From Streptomyces sparsogenes (lineage in GTDB: Bacteria > Actinomycetota > Actinomycetes > Streptomycetales > Streptomycetaceae), in the NCBI RefSeq assembly GCF_001704635.1, contig NZ_MAXF01000096.1, forward strand, positions 124,001-188,000: a DNA stretch of 64,000 nucleotides, in the 5' to 3' direction. Positions 43,202 to 51,804 of this stretch are shown one piece after another. The notes beneath the pieces were generated by a model. It saw nothing but the letters and a program-made list of their open reading frames with translations, did no database searches and was not told the origin of the DNA. A program made the translations under genes and the position numbers. How positions within the stretch are numbered: the stretch's first letter is position 1; every line of letters starts with the position of its first letter.

Positions 43202-44245
43202 TCACACGTCGCGCTTCTCGAGCAGCGCGTACGCGGCGACGAGCGCGGCGAAGGTGATGCCGGCCAGCACGCCCAGCTGCGACCAGCCGGTCCCGAGCTC
43301 GTCGTCGATCTGGAAGAGCGCGGCCAGCGACTGGGGCGAGGAATACTTCTGCATCTTCTCGCCCAGGGTCTGCAGGCTGCTCGACATCATCAGGAAGGCG
43401 GGGAGGATCGCCGGCAGCAGCACCACACCGAGCATCGTGGTGATCGCGCCGGCGGAGTGCCGCAGCATGCTGCCGACCGCGAGCGAGAGGAGCCCGAGCA
43501 GGGAGACATACAGCCCGGCCCCCAGGGTCGCCCCCATCATCTGCTTGCTCGTCGGCTCCTGGACGCCGGGCCCGCTGTGCATCCCCGAGCTCATCCAGGC
43601 CACCAGCGCCAGCGCGACGGTCGTGGTCACGAAGGACACCGCGAAGAAGACGAGGGCCTTCGCGGTCAGCACCCGCGAGCGCTGCGGCGAGGCGGTGAAG
43701 GTCGTGCGGATCATCCCGGTGCCGTACTCGGAGGAGACCACGAGCACGCCGAGCGTGACGATGCACAGCTGGCCGAGGAGTGTGCCGAACAGACCGGGGA
43801 TGGTGGTCGGCGTGTCGGAGTAGTCGCTGTCGTTGGTGCCGCTGGCCACGAGCAGCCCGATGCCGACGACCAGCGCGACCATGACGCTCAGCGTCCAGAT
43901 CGTGGAGCGCACCGACTTGATCTTGGTCCACTCGGAGGCGATGGCGTGCCCCAGGTGGGTGCGCCGGATCGGGATCGGCGAGGTGTACCCGGCGACGGGC
44001 CCGGCGGCGTACCCCTGCTGCGGCGCGCCCTGCGGGGCCTGCTGGTAGTGCGCCTGCTGGTGGGGCGTCTGCTGCGGCGCGCCCTGGGGTGCCTGTCCGG
44101 TGTGCTGGGGTGCCTGCTGGTGGGGCGCCTGCTGTTGGGGCGCGTGCTGCGGTGCGCCCTGGGGGGCCTGTCCGGGCTGCTGGGGCGGCTGCGGCGGGGC
44201 GGGCGGCTGGGTCCCCTGGGCCGGCTGCTGGTAAGGGGTGGTCAT
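43202..44245 (-). CDS. ABC transporter permease with Gln/Pro/Ala-rich N-terminal extension
   Basis: A 347-residue permease. Residues 1-85 are low-complexity Gln/Pro/Ala/His sequence with repeats of QQAPQ and GAPQQ. Six transmembrane helices follow from about residue 115 (IWTLSVMVALVVGIGLLVASG), with SEYGTGMIRTTFTASPQRSRVLTAKALV typical of the ABC-2 family read across two segments. The C-terminus is YALLEKRDV. Its ATG overlaps the ATPase stop (ATGA). The N-terminal tail mirrors a similar tail on the ATPase. Confidence 0.9.
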   Translation of the reverse strand: MTTPYQQPAQGTQPPAPPQPPQQPGQAPQGAPQHAPQQQAPHQQAPQHTGQAPQGAPQQTPHQQAHYQQAPQGAPQQGYAAGPVAGYTSPIPIRRTHLGHAIASEWTKIKSVRSTIWTLSVMVALVVGIGLLVASGTNDSDYSDTPTTIPGLFGTLLGQLCIVTLGVLVVSSEYGTGMIRTTFTASPQRSRVLTAKALVFFAVSFVTTTVALALVAWMSSGMHSGPGVQEPTSKQMMGATLGAGLYVSLLGLLSLAVGSMLRHSAGAITTMLGVVLLPAILPAFLMMSSSLQTLGEKMQKYSSPQSLAALFQIDDELGTGWSQLGVLAGITFAALVAAYALLEKRDV

Positions 44246-45501
44246 CGGGCGTCCTCGCTGTCGCGCTTGTTCATGTCGGCGGCGGCCGGCGCGGCGGCCG
44301 GAGCCGGGGGAGCGGCCGGCGGCTGCGCCGGGGCTGCGGCCTGCGGGGCGGCGGGCATGCCCTGACCGGCCTGGGGCTGCTGCGGCTGCCAAGGGGCCTG
44401 GCCGGGCGCGGGCTGGCCCTGGGCGGGCTGGCCGGGGGGCGCGGGCGGCGGGTTGTAGCCCGGCATGGCGCCCGCGGGCGGGTAGCCGCCGGGCGCGCCG
44501 CCCGCGGTCGGCGGGGCGTAGCCGTACGGCGCGCCCTGCGGGGCCATGCCCGGCACCGCTTCCTGCAGCCCCGCCCGCTGGTCGACGGTCGAGCGGTAGT
44601 CCACGGCGCCCTGCGTCATCCGCATGTACGCCTCCTCCAGCGACGCCTGGTGCGGGGAGAGCTCCCACAGGCGGACGTCCGCCTCGTGCGCCAGGTCGCT
44701 GATCCGCGGCAGCGGCAGGCCGGTCACCCGCAGCGCGCCGTCCTGCTCCGGGAGCACCTGGCCGCCGGCCTCGCTCAGCGCGGCGGTCAGCTTCTCGCGC
44801 TGGTCCGGCTCCCCGTCCGGGGTGCGGACCCGCGCGAAGTCCGCGGAGTTGTAGGAGATGAAGTCCTTGACGCTCATGTCGGCGAGCAGTTGCCCGCGCC
44901 CGATCACGATCAGGTGATCGGCGGTCAGCGCCATCTCGCTCATCAGGTGGCTGGAGACGAAGACCGTGCGGCCCTCGGAGGCCAGCTGCTTCATCAGGTT
45001 GCGGACCCACAGGATGCCCTCCGGGTCCAGGCCGTTGACCGGCTCGTCGAAGAGCAGCACCTGCGGGTCGCCCAGCAGGGCGGCCGCGATGCCCAGGCGC
45101 TGCCCCATGCCCAGCGAGAACCCCTTGGACCGCTTCCGCGCGACGCTCTGCAGCCCGACCACGCCCAGCACCTCGTCGACCCGGCGGGCCGGGATGCCGG
45201 ACAGCTGGGCCAGGCACAGCAGGTGCTGGCGAGCGCTGCGGCCGCCGTGCACGGCCTTCGCGTCGAGGAGGGCGCCCACCTGCCGCGGGGCGTTGGGCAG
45301 CCGGCGGAAGGGGTAGCCGCCCACGGTGACATGGCCGGCGGTGGGCTCGTCGAGCCCCAGGATCATGCGCATCGTCGTCGACTTGCCGGATCCGTTGGGT
45401 CCCAGGAAGCCGGTGACGGCCCCGGGCCGCACCTGGAACGACAGGTTGTACACGGCCGTCTTGGCGCCGTAGCGCTTCGTCAGGCCGACTGCCTCGATCA
45501 T
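44242..45501 (-). CDS. ABC transporter ATPase with long Pro/Gln/Ala-rich C-terminal tail
   Basis: A 419-residue protein. Residues 1-300 are a standard ABC-2 ATPase: Walker A GFLGPNGSGKSTTMRM, signature FSLGMGQRLGIA, Walker B VLLFDEPVNGLDPEG and switch FVSSHLMSEM. The last 110 residues are Pro/Gly/Ala/Gln-rich with YGYAPPTAGG and PPGQPAQGQPAPGQ runs. Such a tail is not part of the usual family. It is translationally coupled to the permease. The exported substrate is unknown. Confidence 0.9.
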   Translation of the reverse strand: MIEAVGLTKRYGAKTAVYNLSFQVRPGAVTGFLGPNGSGKSTTMRMILGLDEPTAGHVTVGGYPFRRLPNAPRQVGALLDAKAVHGGRSARQHLLCLAQLSGIPARRVDEVLGVVGLQSVARKRSKGFSLGMGQRLGIAAALLGDPQVLLFDEPVNGLDPEGILWVRNLMKQLASEGRTVFVSSHLMSEMALTADHLIVIGRGQLLADMSVKDFISYNSADFARVRTPDGEPDQREKLTAALSEAGGQVLPEQDGALRVTGLPLPRISDLAHEADVRLWELSPHQASLEEAYMRMTQGAVDYRSTVDQRAGLQEAVPGMAPQGAPYGYAPPTAGGAPGGYPPAGAMPGYNPPPAPPGQPAQGQPAPGQAPWQPQQPQAGQGMPAAPQAAAPAQPPAAPPAPAAAPAAADMNKRDSEDAR

Positions 45502-45628
45502 TGTCCGCCCCTCGTGCGATGAATCCGGGGCGCTCGCCCCCGTGCGGGTTAGGAGGATAACCGTGTAGTCGTGGTTCCCGTTAAGCGAGAGCCGAGAGCG
45601 GATCGTGACGAGACCGCGTCCTCATGCG

Positions 45629-45664
45629 CGTGCCCCGCGCCGCACGAGGCGGGCGCGGGGCACG
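45629..45664 (-). terminator. Terminator downstream of filP
   Basis: CGTGCCCCGCGCC (45629-45641) is perfectly inverted at 45652-45664 with a ten-base loop. It lies about 95 bases beyond the filP stop on the minus strand. Confidence 0.7.
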
Positions 45665-45757
45665 AGACGCGCTCAGCTGACGTCCGGACCGGATCGCACG
45701 AGGTGATCCGGCGGATGATCCGGCGTCACCGGCACCGGGGATCGCTGGTGCTCGGCG

Positions 45758-46696
45758 TCAGCGGCTCTGCTGGGCCGGGACACCGCGCGAGATCGGCTCG
45801 TCCTCGCTGGGGGAGCCGGCCGCGGCCACCGCGGCACCGGTCAGCGTGGCCAGCATCTCGCGGACGTTGGTCAGCTGGGCGTTGATGCTGTCGCGGCGGT
45901 TGGTGAGGGCCGCCAGCTCGCGCTCGGACTCGCTGCGGATGCGGTCCGCCTTGGCGTTGGCGTCCGCCACGATGTCCTCGGCCTGGCGCTGCGCGGTCTC
46001 CACCGTCTGGCGGGCGCGGCGCTCGGCGTCCGTACGCAGCTTCTCGGCCTCTAGGCGCAGCTGCTCCGCCCGGTGCTCGATCTCCGCCAGCCGCTTCTCG
46101 GCCTTGGCCTGACGGGAGGCCAGGTCGCGCTCGGACTGCTCGCGGCGCTTGGCGAGGTTCGTCTCGAAGTCCGCGGCGGCCTGGGCGGCCTTGGCGCGGG
46201 TCTCCTCGAAGAGGGTGTCGGCCTCCTCGCGCTTCTGCTGCGCGTCCTTCTGCGCGTCCTGACGCAGCGTCGCCGCGTCGCCCTTGGCCTTCTCGACGAT
46301 CCGGGCGCCCTCGTCCTCCGCCTTCGCCTTGCGCTCGGCGGCGAACGCCTCCGCGTCGTTGCGCACCTGCTGGGCCGCCGACTCGGCCAGCTCGCGGTGC
46401 TGTTCGGCGGCCCGGCGGGCCTCCTCACGCAGATCCTTGGCCTCCTCCTCGGCGAGGCGGAGGATCTTCTCGACGCGGGCGCCGAGCCCCGCGTACGAGG
46501 GCTCCGCGTCGTTGATCTGGGCCTGAGCGTTCTGCGTCTCGAGGTGCAGCTCCTCGATGCGCTTTTCCAGAGAGGTGATACGGGCCAGTGCACTGTCACG
46601 GTCGGCGACGAGCTTGGTAATGCGGTCGTCCACCTGACCGCGGTCGTATCCACGCCGCACGAGCTCGAAGCCGAAGGGGGAGGAAGTGTCGCTCAT
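45758..46696 (-). CDS. filP: FilP, intermediate-filament-like coiled-coil protein
   Basis: A 312-residue coiled-coil protein. The short N-terminus SPFGFELVRRGYDRGQVDDRI resembles DivIVA-type polar-targeting starts. Residues 20-280 are almost continuous coiled coil rich in Ala, Glu, Arg and Lys (DLREEARRAAEQHRELAE). The C-terminal 40 residues are less charged. FilP forms filaments at hyphal tips and supports stiffness and polar growth together with Scy and DivIVA, from established Streptomyces work. It lies just downstream of scy with a 219-base gap that should hold its own promoter. Confidence 0.94.
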   Translation of the reverse strand: MSDTSSPFGFELVRRGYDRGQVDDRITKLVADRDSALARITSLEKRIEELHLETQNAQAQINDAEPSYAGLGARVEKILRLAEEEAKDLREEARRAAEQHRELAESAAQQVRNDAEAFAAERKAKAEDEGARIVEKAKGDAATLRQDAQKDAQQKREEADTLFEETRAKAAQAAADFETNLAKRREQSERDLASRQAKAEKRLAEIEHRAEQLRLEAEKLRTDAERRARQTVETAQRQAEDIVADANAKADRIRSESERELAALTNRRDSINAQLTNVREMLATLTGAAVAAAGSPSEDEPISRGVPAQQSR

Positions 46697-46804
46697 GGGG
46701 TTCCTGTCGAAAGAGACCGGTGAGGTGATAGAGGGAATCCTAGGGGGCCAAACGGCGTGTCATCGAGTCAACGTCCGTTCGATCTGCACAATGTCCAGCC
46801 TTTT

Positions 46805-46835
46805 GAGTGGCAAGCAGACGGATGGCTTGTCACTC
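46805..46835. promoter_or_regulatory. Inverted repeat between scy and filP
   Basis: GAGTGGCAAG (46805-46814) and CTTGTCACTC (46826-46835) are inverted with one wobble pair. It could be the scy terminator or a control site of filP. Nearby, CACGGAACCCG repeats two to three times (about 46878-46912). Confidence 0.45.
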
Positions 46836-46915
46836 GTCGGGATGATACGGACACGCTGCGGGCGTGTCTCTAGCACCCCCGCACGGAACCCGCACGGAAC
46901 CCGTACGGGACCCGC

Positions 46916-49900
46916 TCAGCCGTCCGAACGCTTGCCCGTCGCCCGGCTTCCCGCGCCGGCGCCCGTCTTGACCCCACCGCTGTCCTTTCCGCCGGACCCG
47001 CCCGACGCGGGGGCCTCGAAGGATTCCAACGCCGCCAGCACGTCCTGGACACGGGAGATCTCCGCGTTGATGTCCTCCTGACGCCGTTTGAGCAGCTCCA
47101 GCTCGCGCTTGCCGTCGTCCACGATCCGCTTGGCCTCGGCCTCCGCCTCCGCGCGCACCCGCTCCGCGTCCCGCGTCGCGTCCGCCTTCTTCTGCTCGGC
47201 CTCCTTCAGCAGCGTCTCGGCCTTCTTCACGGCGGCGATACGGACCTTGCTGGCCTCGCTGTTGGCGTCGGAGACCAGCGTCTTGGCCTTCTCCTCGGCC
47301 TTCACCAGCTGCGCGGTCGCCGCCGCGACCAGCTTGTCGACGCGCTCCCCGGTCGCCTTCATCTGCTCCGCGGACTCCCGGCGGGCCCGCTCGTGCAGCT
47401 CCTCCACCTCGGCCTCGGCCCGGGCCCGCAGCTCCTCGGCCCGCTCCCGGATGGCGGTCGCGTCGCCCCGCGCCTCGCCGAGCATCCGGTCGGAGTCCGT
47501 ACGCGCCTTCTCCACCAGGCCGTTCGCCTGCGCGGTCGCCTCGCTGACGATCCGTTCGGCCTCCTTGCGGGCCGCGCCCACCATCGTGTCGGCCTGCTCC
47601 TCGGCGGCGGTCGCGGCCCGCAGCGCGGCCTCCCGCGCCTCCGCCGTCAGCCGCTCCGCCTCCGCCGTGGACTCGGTGACCAGCCGGTCGGCCTGGACCG
47701 CCGCCTCCGAGCGCCGCTTGTTGGCGTCCTCGCGCGCCTCGTCGACCGTACGCTCCGCCTCGGCCCGCGCCTCGGAGCGGATCCGCTCCGCGTCCGTCGC
47801 CGCCTCGGCCGCCACCCGCTCCGACTCCGCGCGGGTGCGCGCCGCGTGCTGCTGCGCCGACGTCACGGTCTCGGCCGCCTCGGTGCGCAGCCGCTCGGCC
47901 TCCGTGCCGGCGTCCGCCAGCAGCCGCTCGGCCTCCTTCGTCGCCTCGCCGACCAGCCGGTCGGCCTGCGCGGCGGCCTCCGAGCGGATGTTGTTGGCGT
48001 CCCCACGGGCCTGGGCCCGGGTGCGCGCCGCGTCCTGCTCGGCCGTCGCCCGCGCGTCGGACGCCTCCGTACGGAGCTGCTGCGCCCGCGCGTTGGCCTC
48101 CGCGACCAGCCGCTGGGCCTCCTCCGTCGCGCCGCTGACCAGCGTGTCGGCCTGCTCGGCCGCCTCGTTGCGGAGCTTGTTGGCGCTGCGCCGGGCGTCG
48201 TCCAGGACCTCCTGGGCCTCGGTGCGCAGCCGCTCGGCCTCGCGGGTGGCCTCGGCGACCAGCCGGTCCGCCTGCTCGGCGGCGTCCGAACGGCGCCGGT
48301 TGGCCTCCTCCCGGGCCTGGCCGGTGAGCCGGTCCGCCTCCGCGATCGCCTCCGCGACCGTGCGCTCCGCCAGCGCCTTGGCGGCCTCCGACTCCTCCTG
48401 CGCCTCGCGCCGCAGCCGGGCCGCGTCCTCGGCGGCCCGCTCCCGCTCGGCGTGCGCGTCCGCGCGGACCCGGTCCGCCTCGGCCTGCGCCTCGTGGCGG
48501 GTGCGCTCCGCCGCGTGCTCGGCGGCCGTACGCAGCCCGGTGATCTCCTCCTCGGCCTGCTCGTGCAGCCCCGCGACCGCGTCCCGCACCTGCTGCGCGG
48601 TCTGCTCGGCGGCCGACACCAGCTCGGCCGCGTGCCGCTCGGCCTCCTCGACCAGCCGCTGCGCCTCTTCCTGCGCCTCGGTGACCCGGTTGCGGGCGGC
48701 GGCCAGCAGCTCCTCGCTCTGCTCGTGCGCCAGGCTCCGCTCCCGCTGGGCCTCCTCGCGGGCGTCGCCCAGGGTCTGCTCGGCCTCGCGGCGGCGGCGG
48801 GCCGCCTCCTCCTGGGCGGCCGCGAGCGCCTCGGCGGCCTCGGCCCCGAGCCGCTCGGCGGCCGCGTTCGCCTCCGCCCGCACCCGGTCGGCCGTCTCCT
48901 GTGCCTCGGTGCGCAGCCGCTCGGCCTCCGCGGCGGCCTCGCCGCGCAGCCGCACCGCGACCGCCTCGCCCTCGGCGCGCATGTCCGACGCGTCCGCGAC
49001 GGCCTCGTCACGCAGCCGGTCCGCCTCCGCCTCGGCCTGCTGGCGCAGCGCGGCCAGCCGCTCGGCGGACTCGGCGCGCAGCCGCTCCGTGTCGTCCGCC
49101 GCCTCCCGGCGCAGCCGCTCCGACTCCTCGCGGGCCTCGCGCAGCGCCTGCTCGGCCGAGGCGAGCCGCTGCTCGGCCTCCCCCTGGAGCCGGGCCAGCT
49201 CGGCCTCGGCCTCCGCGCGGCGGTCGGCGGCGACCGCCTCCGCCTCCTCGCGGATCCGCCGGGCGGCGTCCGCCGCCTCCGTCCTGACCTGCTCGGCCTG
49301 GGTCTCGGCCGAGGTCACCAGCTCCTCGGCCTCGCCGCGGGCCCGCTCCAGCGCCTCGTCGGCCTGCCGGCGCAGCGCCGCGGCCCGCTCGATCGCCTCG
49401 GTGCGCACCCGCTCGCTCTCGGCGGTGGCGCCCGAGCGGGTCTCCTCCGCGTCGGCCTTCGCCTTGGCCAGCAGCTCCTCGGCGGTGCCGGCCGCCTCCT
49501 CGATCTGCTGCACCGCCTCCCGGCGGGCCTCGGCGCGGATCCGCTCGCCCTCGGTCACCGCCTCCGCGCGCAGCTGCTCGGCCTCGCCGCGCAGCCGGCG
49601 GGCCTCCTCCTGCAGCTCGACGGTCTTGGCGCGGTACTCCTTGGTGTCGTCCTTCGCCGCGCCCTTCAGCTGCTCGGCGGTGTCGTGCGCCTCGGCCCGC
49701 AGCCGGTCCGCCTCGGCCTCCGCCTTGGCCCGGATCCGCTCCGCCTCGTCGGCCGCCGCCTTCGTGGTGGCCTGCGCGTTCTCCGAGGCCCGGGTCAGCA
49801 CCTCCTCGGCGCTGCGGGCCGCCTTGGCCAGCTGGGCGGCCGAGTCCTCGGCGGCCTTGGCGCGCGCGGTCTCCTCCGCCTCGGCGATCAGCCGCTCGGC

Positions 49901-50914
49901 CTCGGCGCGGGCGTCGTCCCGCAGCTGCTCGGCCTCCGCGCGCAGCGCCTCGGCCTCCTTGGTGGCCTCGCCGACCAGCCGGGCGATCTCCGCCTTCGCG
50001 GTCCGGGTGCGCTGCTCGTTGTCCGTCTCGGCGGCCGACAGCCGCTTGGCGGCGGCCTCCTTGGCCTCCGTGACCACCTTCTCCGCCTCGGCGCGCGCCT
50101 CCCGCAGCGCGGCCTCGGCCTCCTGCATGCGCTGTTCGGCCGCCCGGGTCAGCTCGGCGGCCTGCTTGCGCGCCTGGTCCGACTCGGAGGCGGTGGAGGT
50201 GCGCAGCTGCTCGGCGTGGGTGGCGGCCTCCTGCGCCTGGGCGCCGGCCGTGCTCAGCAGCCGCTCGGCCTCCGTACGGGCGCGACGCAGGATCGCTTCG
50301 GCTTCCGCGCGGGCCGACTCGGCCTCCGCGCCCAGCCGCTCCCGGGTCTGGTCGGCCAGCCGCTGTGCCTCGGCGCGGGCGGCGGCGAGCGCCTGCTCGG
50401 CCTCGGCCCGCGACTCGTCCAGGAGCCGGCGGGCCTGCGCCTCGCTGCGGGCCCGCAACTGCTCGGCCCAGGCGACGTTCTCGTTGACGTGCGACTCGAC
50501 GGTGGCGCGGCGCTCGGCGAGTTCCTGGTCGAGGCGCTGACGGCGCGCCACCGCCTCGGCGTGCAGCTCGGCTTCGAGCCGGGCCTGCCGTTCGGCCTGC
50601 TCCTGGAGCAGCCGCTGGGTCTGGGCCCGGGTCTCGCGCAGCTCGCGCTCGGCGTCGGCGCGCAGCTGGTCCGCCTGGATCTGCGCGTTCCGCAGCAACT
50701 GCTCGGCCTGGTAGCCGAGGTTGGCGCTGTCGTAGGCAGGGCGGCTCGCGAGATTGCGGCGCGCCTCGTGCAGCTTGGCGCGCAGCACCTCGACTTGGTA
50801 GCCGAGGTCGTCGGCGTGCTGGACGGCCTTCTCCCGCTCGGTCTTCAGCCGCTCCATCTCGGCCTCGAACTTCGAGAGGTGGTCGTCAGGCTCGTAGCGG
50901 TCGTAGCCCCGCAC
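46916..50914 (-). CDS. scy: Scy, polar-growth coiled-coil scaffold protein
   Basis: A 1332-residue protein that organises the Streptomyces tip-organising centre with DivIVA and FilP. The N-terminus VRGYDRYEPDDHLSKFEAEM starts a short heptad coiled coil. After about residue 100 the protein is one extremely long coiled coil built from many similar segments such as EAERLRTEAEETAD-like units, with Ala/Glu/Arg composition. From the literature Scy carries a 51-residue hendecad-based repeat. Start is GTG at 50914. The opposite strand has open frames of over 1,100 codons in this gene purely because of the biased composition. Confidence 0.95.
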   Translation of the reverse strand: MRGYDRYEPDDHLSKFEAEMERLKTEREKAVQHADDLGYQVEVLRAKLHEARRNLASRPAYDSANLGYQAEQLLRNAQIQADQLRADAERELRETRAQTQRLLQEQAERQARLEAELHAEAVARRQRLDQELAERRATVESHVNENVAWAEQLRARSEAQARRLLDESRAEAEQALAAARAEAQRLADQTRERLGAEAESARAEAEAILRRARTEAERLLSTAGAQAQEAATHAEQLRTSTASESDQARKQAAELTRAAEQRMQEAEAALREARAEAEKVVTEAKEAAAKRLSAAETDNEQRTRTAKAEIARLVGEATKEAEALRAEAEQLRDDARAEAERLIAEAEETARAKAAEDSAAQLAKAARSAEEVLTRASENAQATTKAAADEAERIRAKAEAEADRLRAEAHDTAEQLKGAAKDDTKEYRAKTVELQEEARRLRGEAEQLRAEAVTEGERIRAEARREAVQQIEEAAGTAEELLAKAKADAEETRSGATAESERVRTEAIERAAALRRQADEALERARGEAEELVTSAETQAEQVRTEAADAARRIREEAEAVAADRRAEAEAELARLQGEAEQRLASAEQALREAREESERLRREAADDTERLRAESAERLAALRQQAEAEADRLRDEAVADASDMRAEGEAVAVRLRGEAAAEAERLRTEAQETADRVRAEANAAAERLGAEAAEALAAAQEEAARRRREAEQTLGDAREEAQRERSLAHEQSEELLAAARNRVTEAQEEAQRLVEEAERHAAELVSAAEQTAQQVRDAVAGLHEQAEEEITGLRTAAEHAAERTRHEAQAEADRVRADAHAERERAAEDAARLRREAQEESEAAKALAERTVAEAIAEADRLTGQAREEANRRRSDAAEQADRLVAEATREAERLRTEAQEVLDDARRSANKLRNEAAEQADTLVSGATEEAQRLVAEANARAQQLRTEASDARATAEQDAARTRAQARGDANNIRSEAAAQADRLVGEATKEAERLLADAGTEAERLRTEAAETVTSAQQHAARTRAESERVAAEAATDAERIRSEARAEAERTVDEAREDANKRRSEAAVQADRLVTESTAEAERLTAEAREAALRAATAAEEQADTMVGAARKEAERIVSEATAQANGLVEKARTDSDRMLGEARGDATAIRERAEELRARAEAEVEELHERARRESAEQMKATGERVDKLVAAATAQLVKAEEKAKTLVSDANSEASKVRIAAVKKAETLLKEAEQKKADATRDAERVRAEAEAEAKRIVDDGKRELELLKRRQEDINAEISRVQDVLAALESFEAPASGGSGGKDSGGVKTGAGAGSRATGKRSDG

Positions 50915-50967
50915 TGCGCGGTCCCATCCGTCCCCTGGTCGCGTTGGCGGCCGGCTCCGTACCTGGG

Positions 50968-50983
50968 GGTGCCACGTGGCACC
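50968..50983. promoter_or_regulatory. Perfect 16-bp palindrome upstream of scy
   Basis: GGTGCCACGTGGCACC is a perfect palindrome with a CACGTG core, 54-69 bases upstream of the scy GTG. It is placed where a regulator of scy would bind. The regulator is unknown. Confidence 0.6.
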
Positions 50984-51149
50984 TCGCGGTCCCGACCTGG
51001 CGTCCGGCCATGGCGGCCGGACCGGAGCTAGCCCTTCCGAAGAAATGGTGTCAGATCATCGGCGAAGCCTGGGCCGGACCCCGATCCTTTCCGATCTCGT
51101 TCCCGTACCCCGGCCGAGGTTGCACTCTACCGGCCGGGGAAGGGGAAGG

Positions 51150-51668
51150 TCAGTGGTCCGCTTGAGTGGTGGACGGAGGGGTGGCCGGAGGGGTGGACTC
51201 CCCGGCGGTCCCGGAGCGGTCCTCCGCGGCGTGGGGCGCCGCGGTGCGGGGCGCCGCCGTGACGAGTTCGGTGAGCACGCCGTGGCAGTCCTTGGGGTGC
51301 AGAAAGGTGATCCGCGAGTTCATGGAGCCGCGGCGCGGCTCCTCGTACAGCACCCGGACGCCCTTGTCGCGGATGGCCTCGGAGTCGGTGTCCACGTCCG
51401 CGGTGCCGAAGGCGATGTGGTGCACCCCCTCACCGTTCTTGGCCAGCCACTTCCCGACGGCCGAGTCCTCCCGGATCGGCTCGAGGAGCTGGAGGTACGA
51501 GGCCCCGCCGTCCGAGGTCTCGTTGATCTTGAGCATGGCCTCGCGGACCCCCTGCTCCTCGTTGACCTCGGTGTGGAACACCTCGAAGCCATACGTGGCA
51601 CGGTAGAACTCGACGGTCTTGTCGAGGTCGAAGCAGGCGATCCCGATGTGGTCGATTCTGGTCAGCAT
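51150..51668 (-). CDS. mce: Methylmalonyl-CoA epimerase
   Basis: A 172-residue vicinal-oxygen-chelate enzyme interconverting (R)- and (S)-methylmalonyl-CoA. It has two half-repeats with metal ligands in TRIDHIGIACFDLD and GVHHIAFGTADV, plus a late LTELV glutamate. The last 30 residues are an Ala/Pro/Thr-rich tail. It is divergent from the thiolase gene and near meaB, fitting the propionyl-CoA/methylmalonyl-CoA pathway. ATG at 51668 fits the family start. Confidence 0.95.
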   Translation of the reverse strand: MLTRIDHIGIACFDLDKTVEFYRATYGFEVFHTEVNEEQGVREAMLKINETSDGGASYLQLLEPIREDSAVGKWLAKNGEGVHHIAFGTADVDTDSEAIRDKGVRVLYEEPRRGSMNSRITFLHPKDCHGVLTELVTAAPRTAAPHAAEDRSGTAGESTPPATPPSTTQADH

Positions 51669-51743
51669 GTCCCCAGTGCACCCCTCGCACGGGCGGTTAC
51701 GCAACGTGCGCGCGATCACACCGGTGGCACGGTGACCCGGCGG

Positions 51744-51757
51744 GTACTCCTCAGTAC
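51744..51757. promoter_or_regulatory. Palindrome between epimerase and thiolase genes
   Basis: GTACT-CCTC-AGTAC is a perfect dyad in the 136-base divergent region, followed by TTGACG (51759-51764), a plausible -35 for the thiolase gene, and GATAACC. It may be a shared operator. Confidence 0.45.
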
Positions 51758-51804
51758 ATTGACGATAACCCTCGTTAACTTCCCTCTTCTCTGGAGGACG
51801 CACC

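Noticed and set aside
47088..51031. Two plus-strand open frames of 1150 and 1212 codons opposite scy
   Set aside because: They are shadows created by the Ala/Glu/Arg codon pattern of the coiled coil; the minus-strand frame has a clear protein repeat, correct start and known identity.
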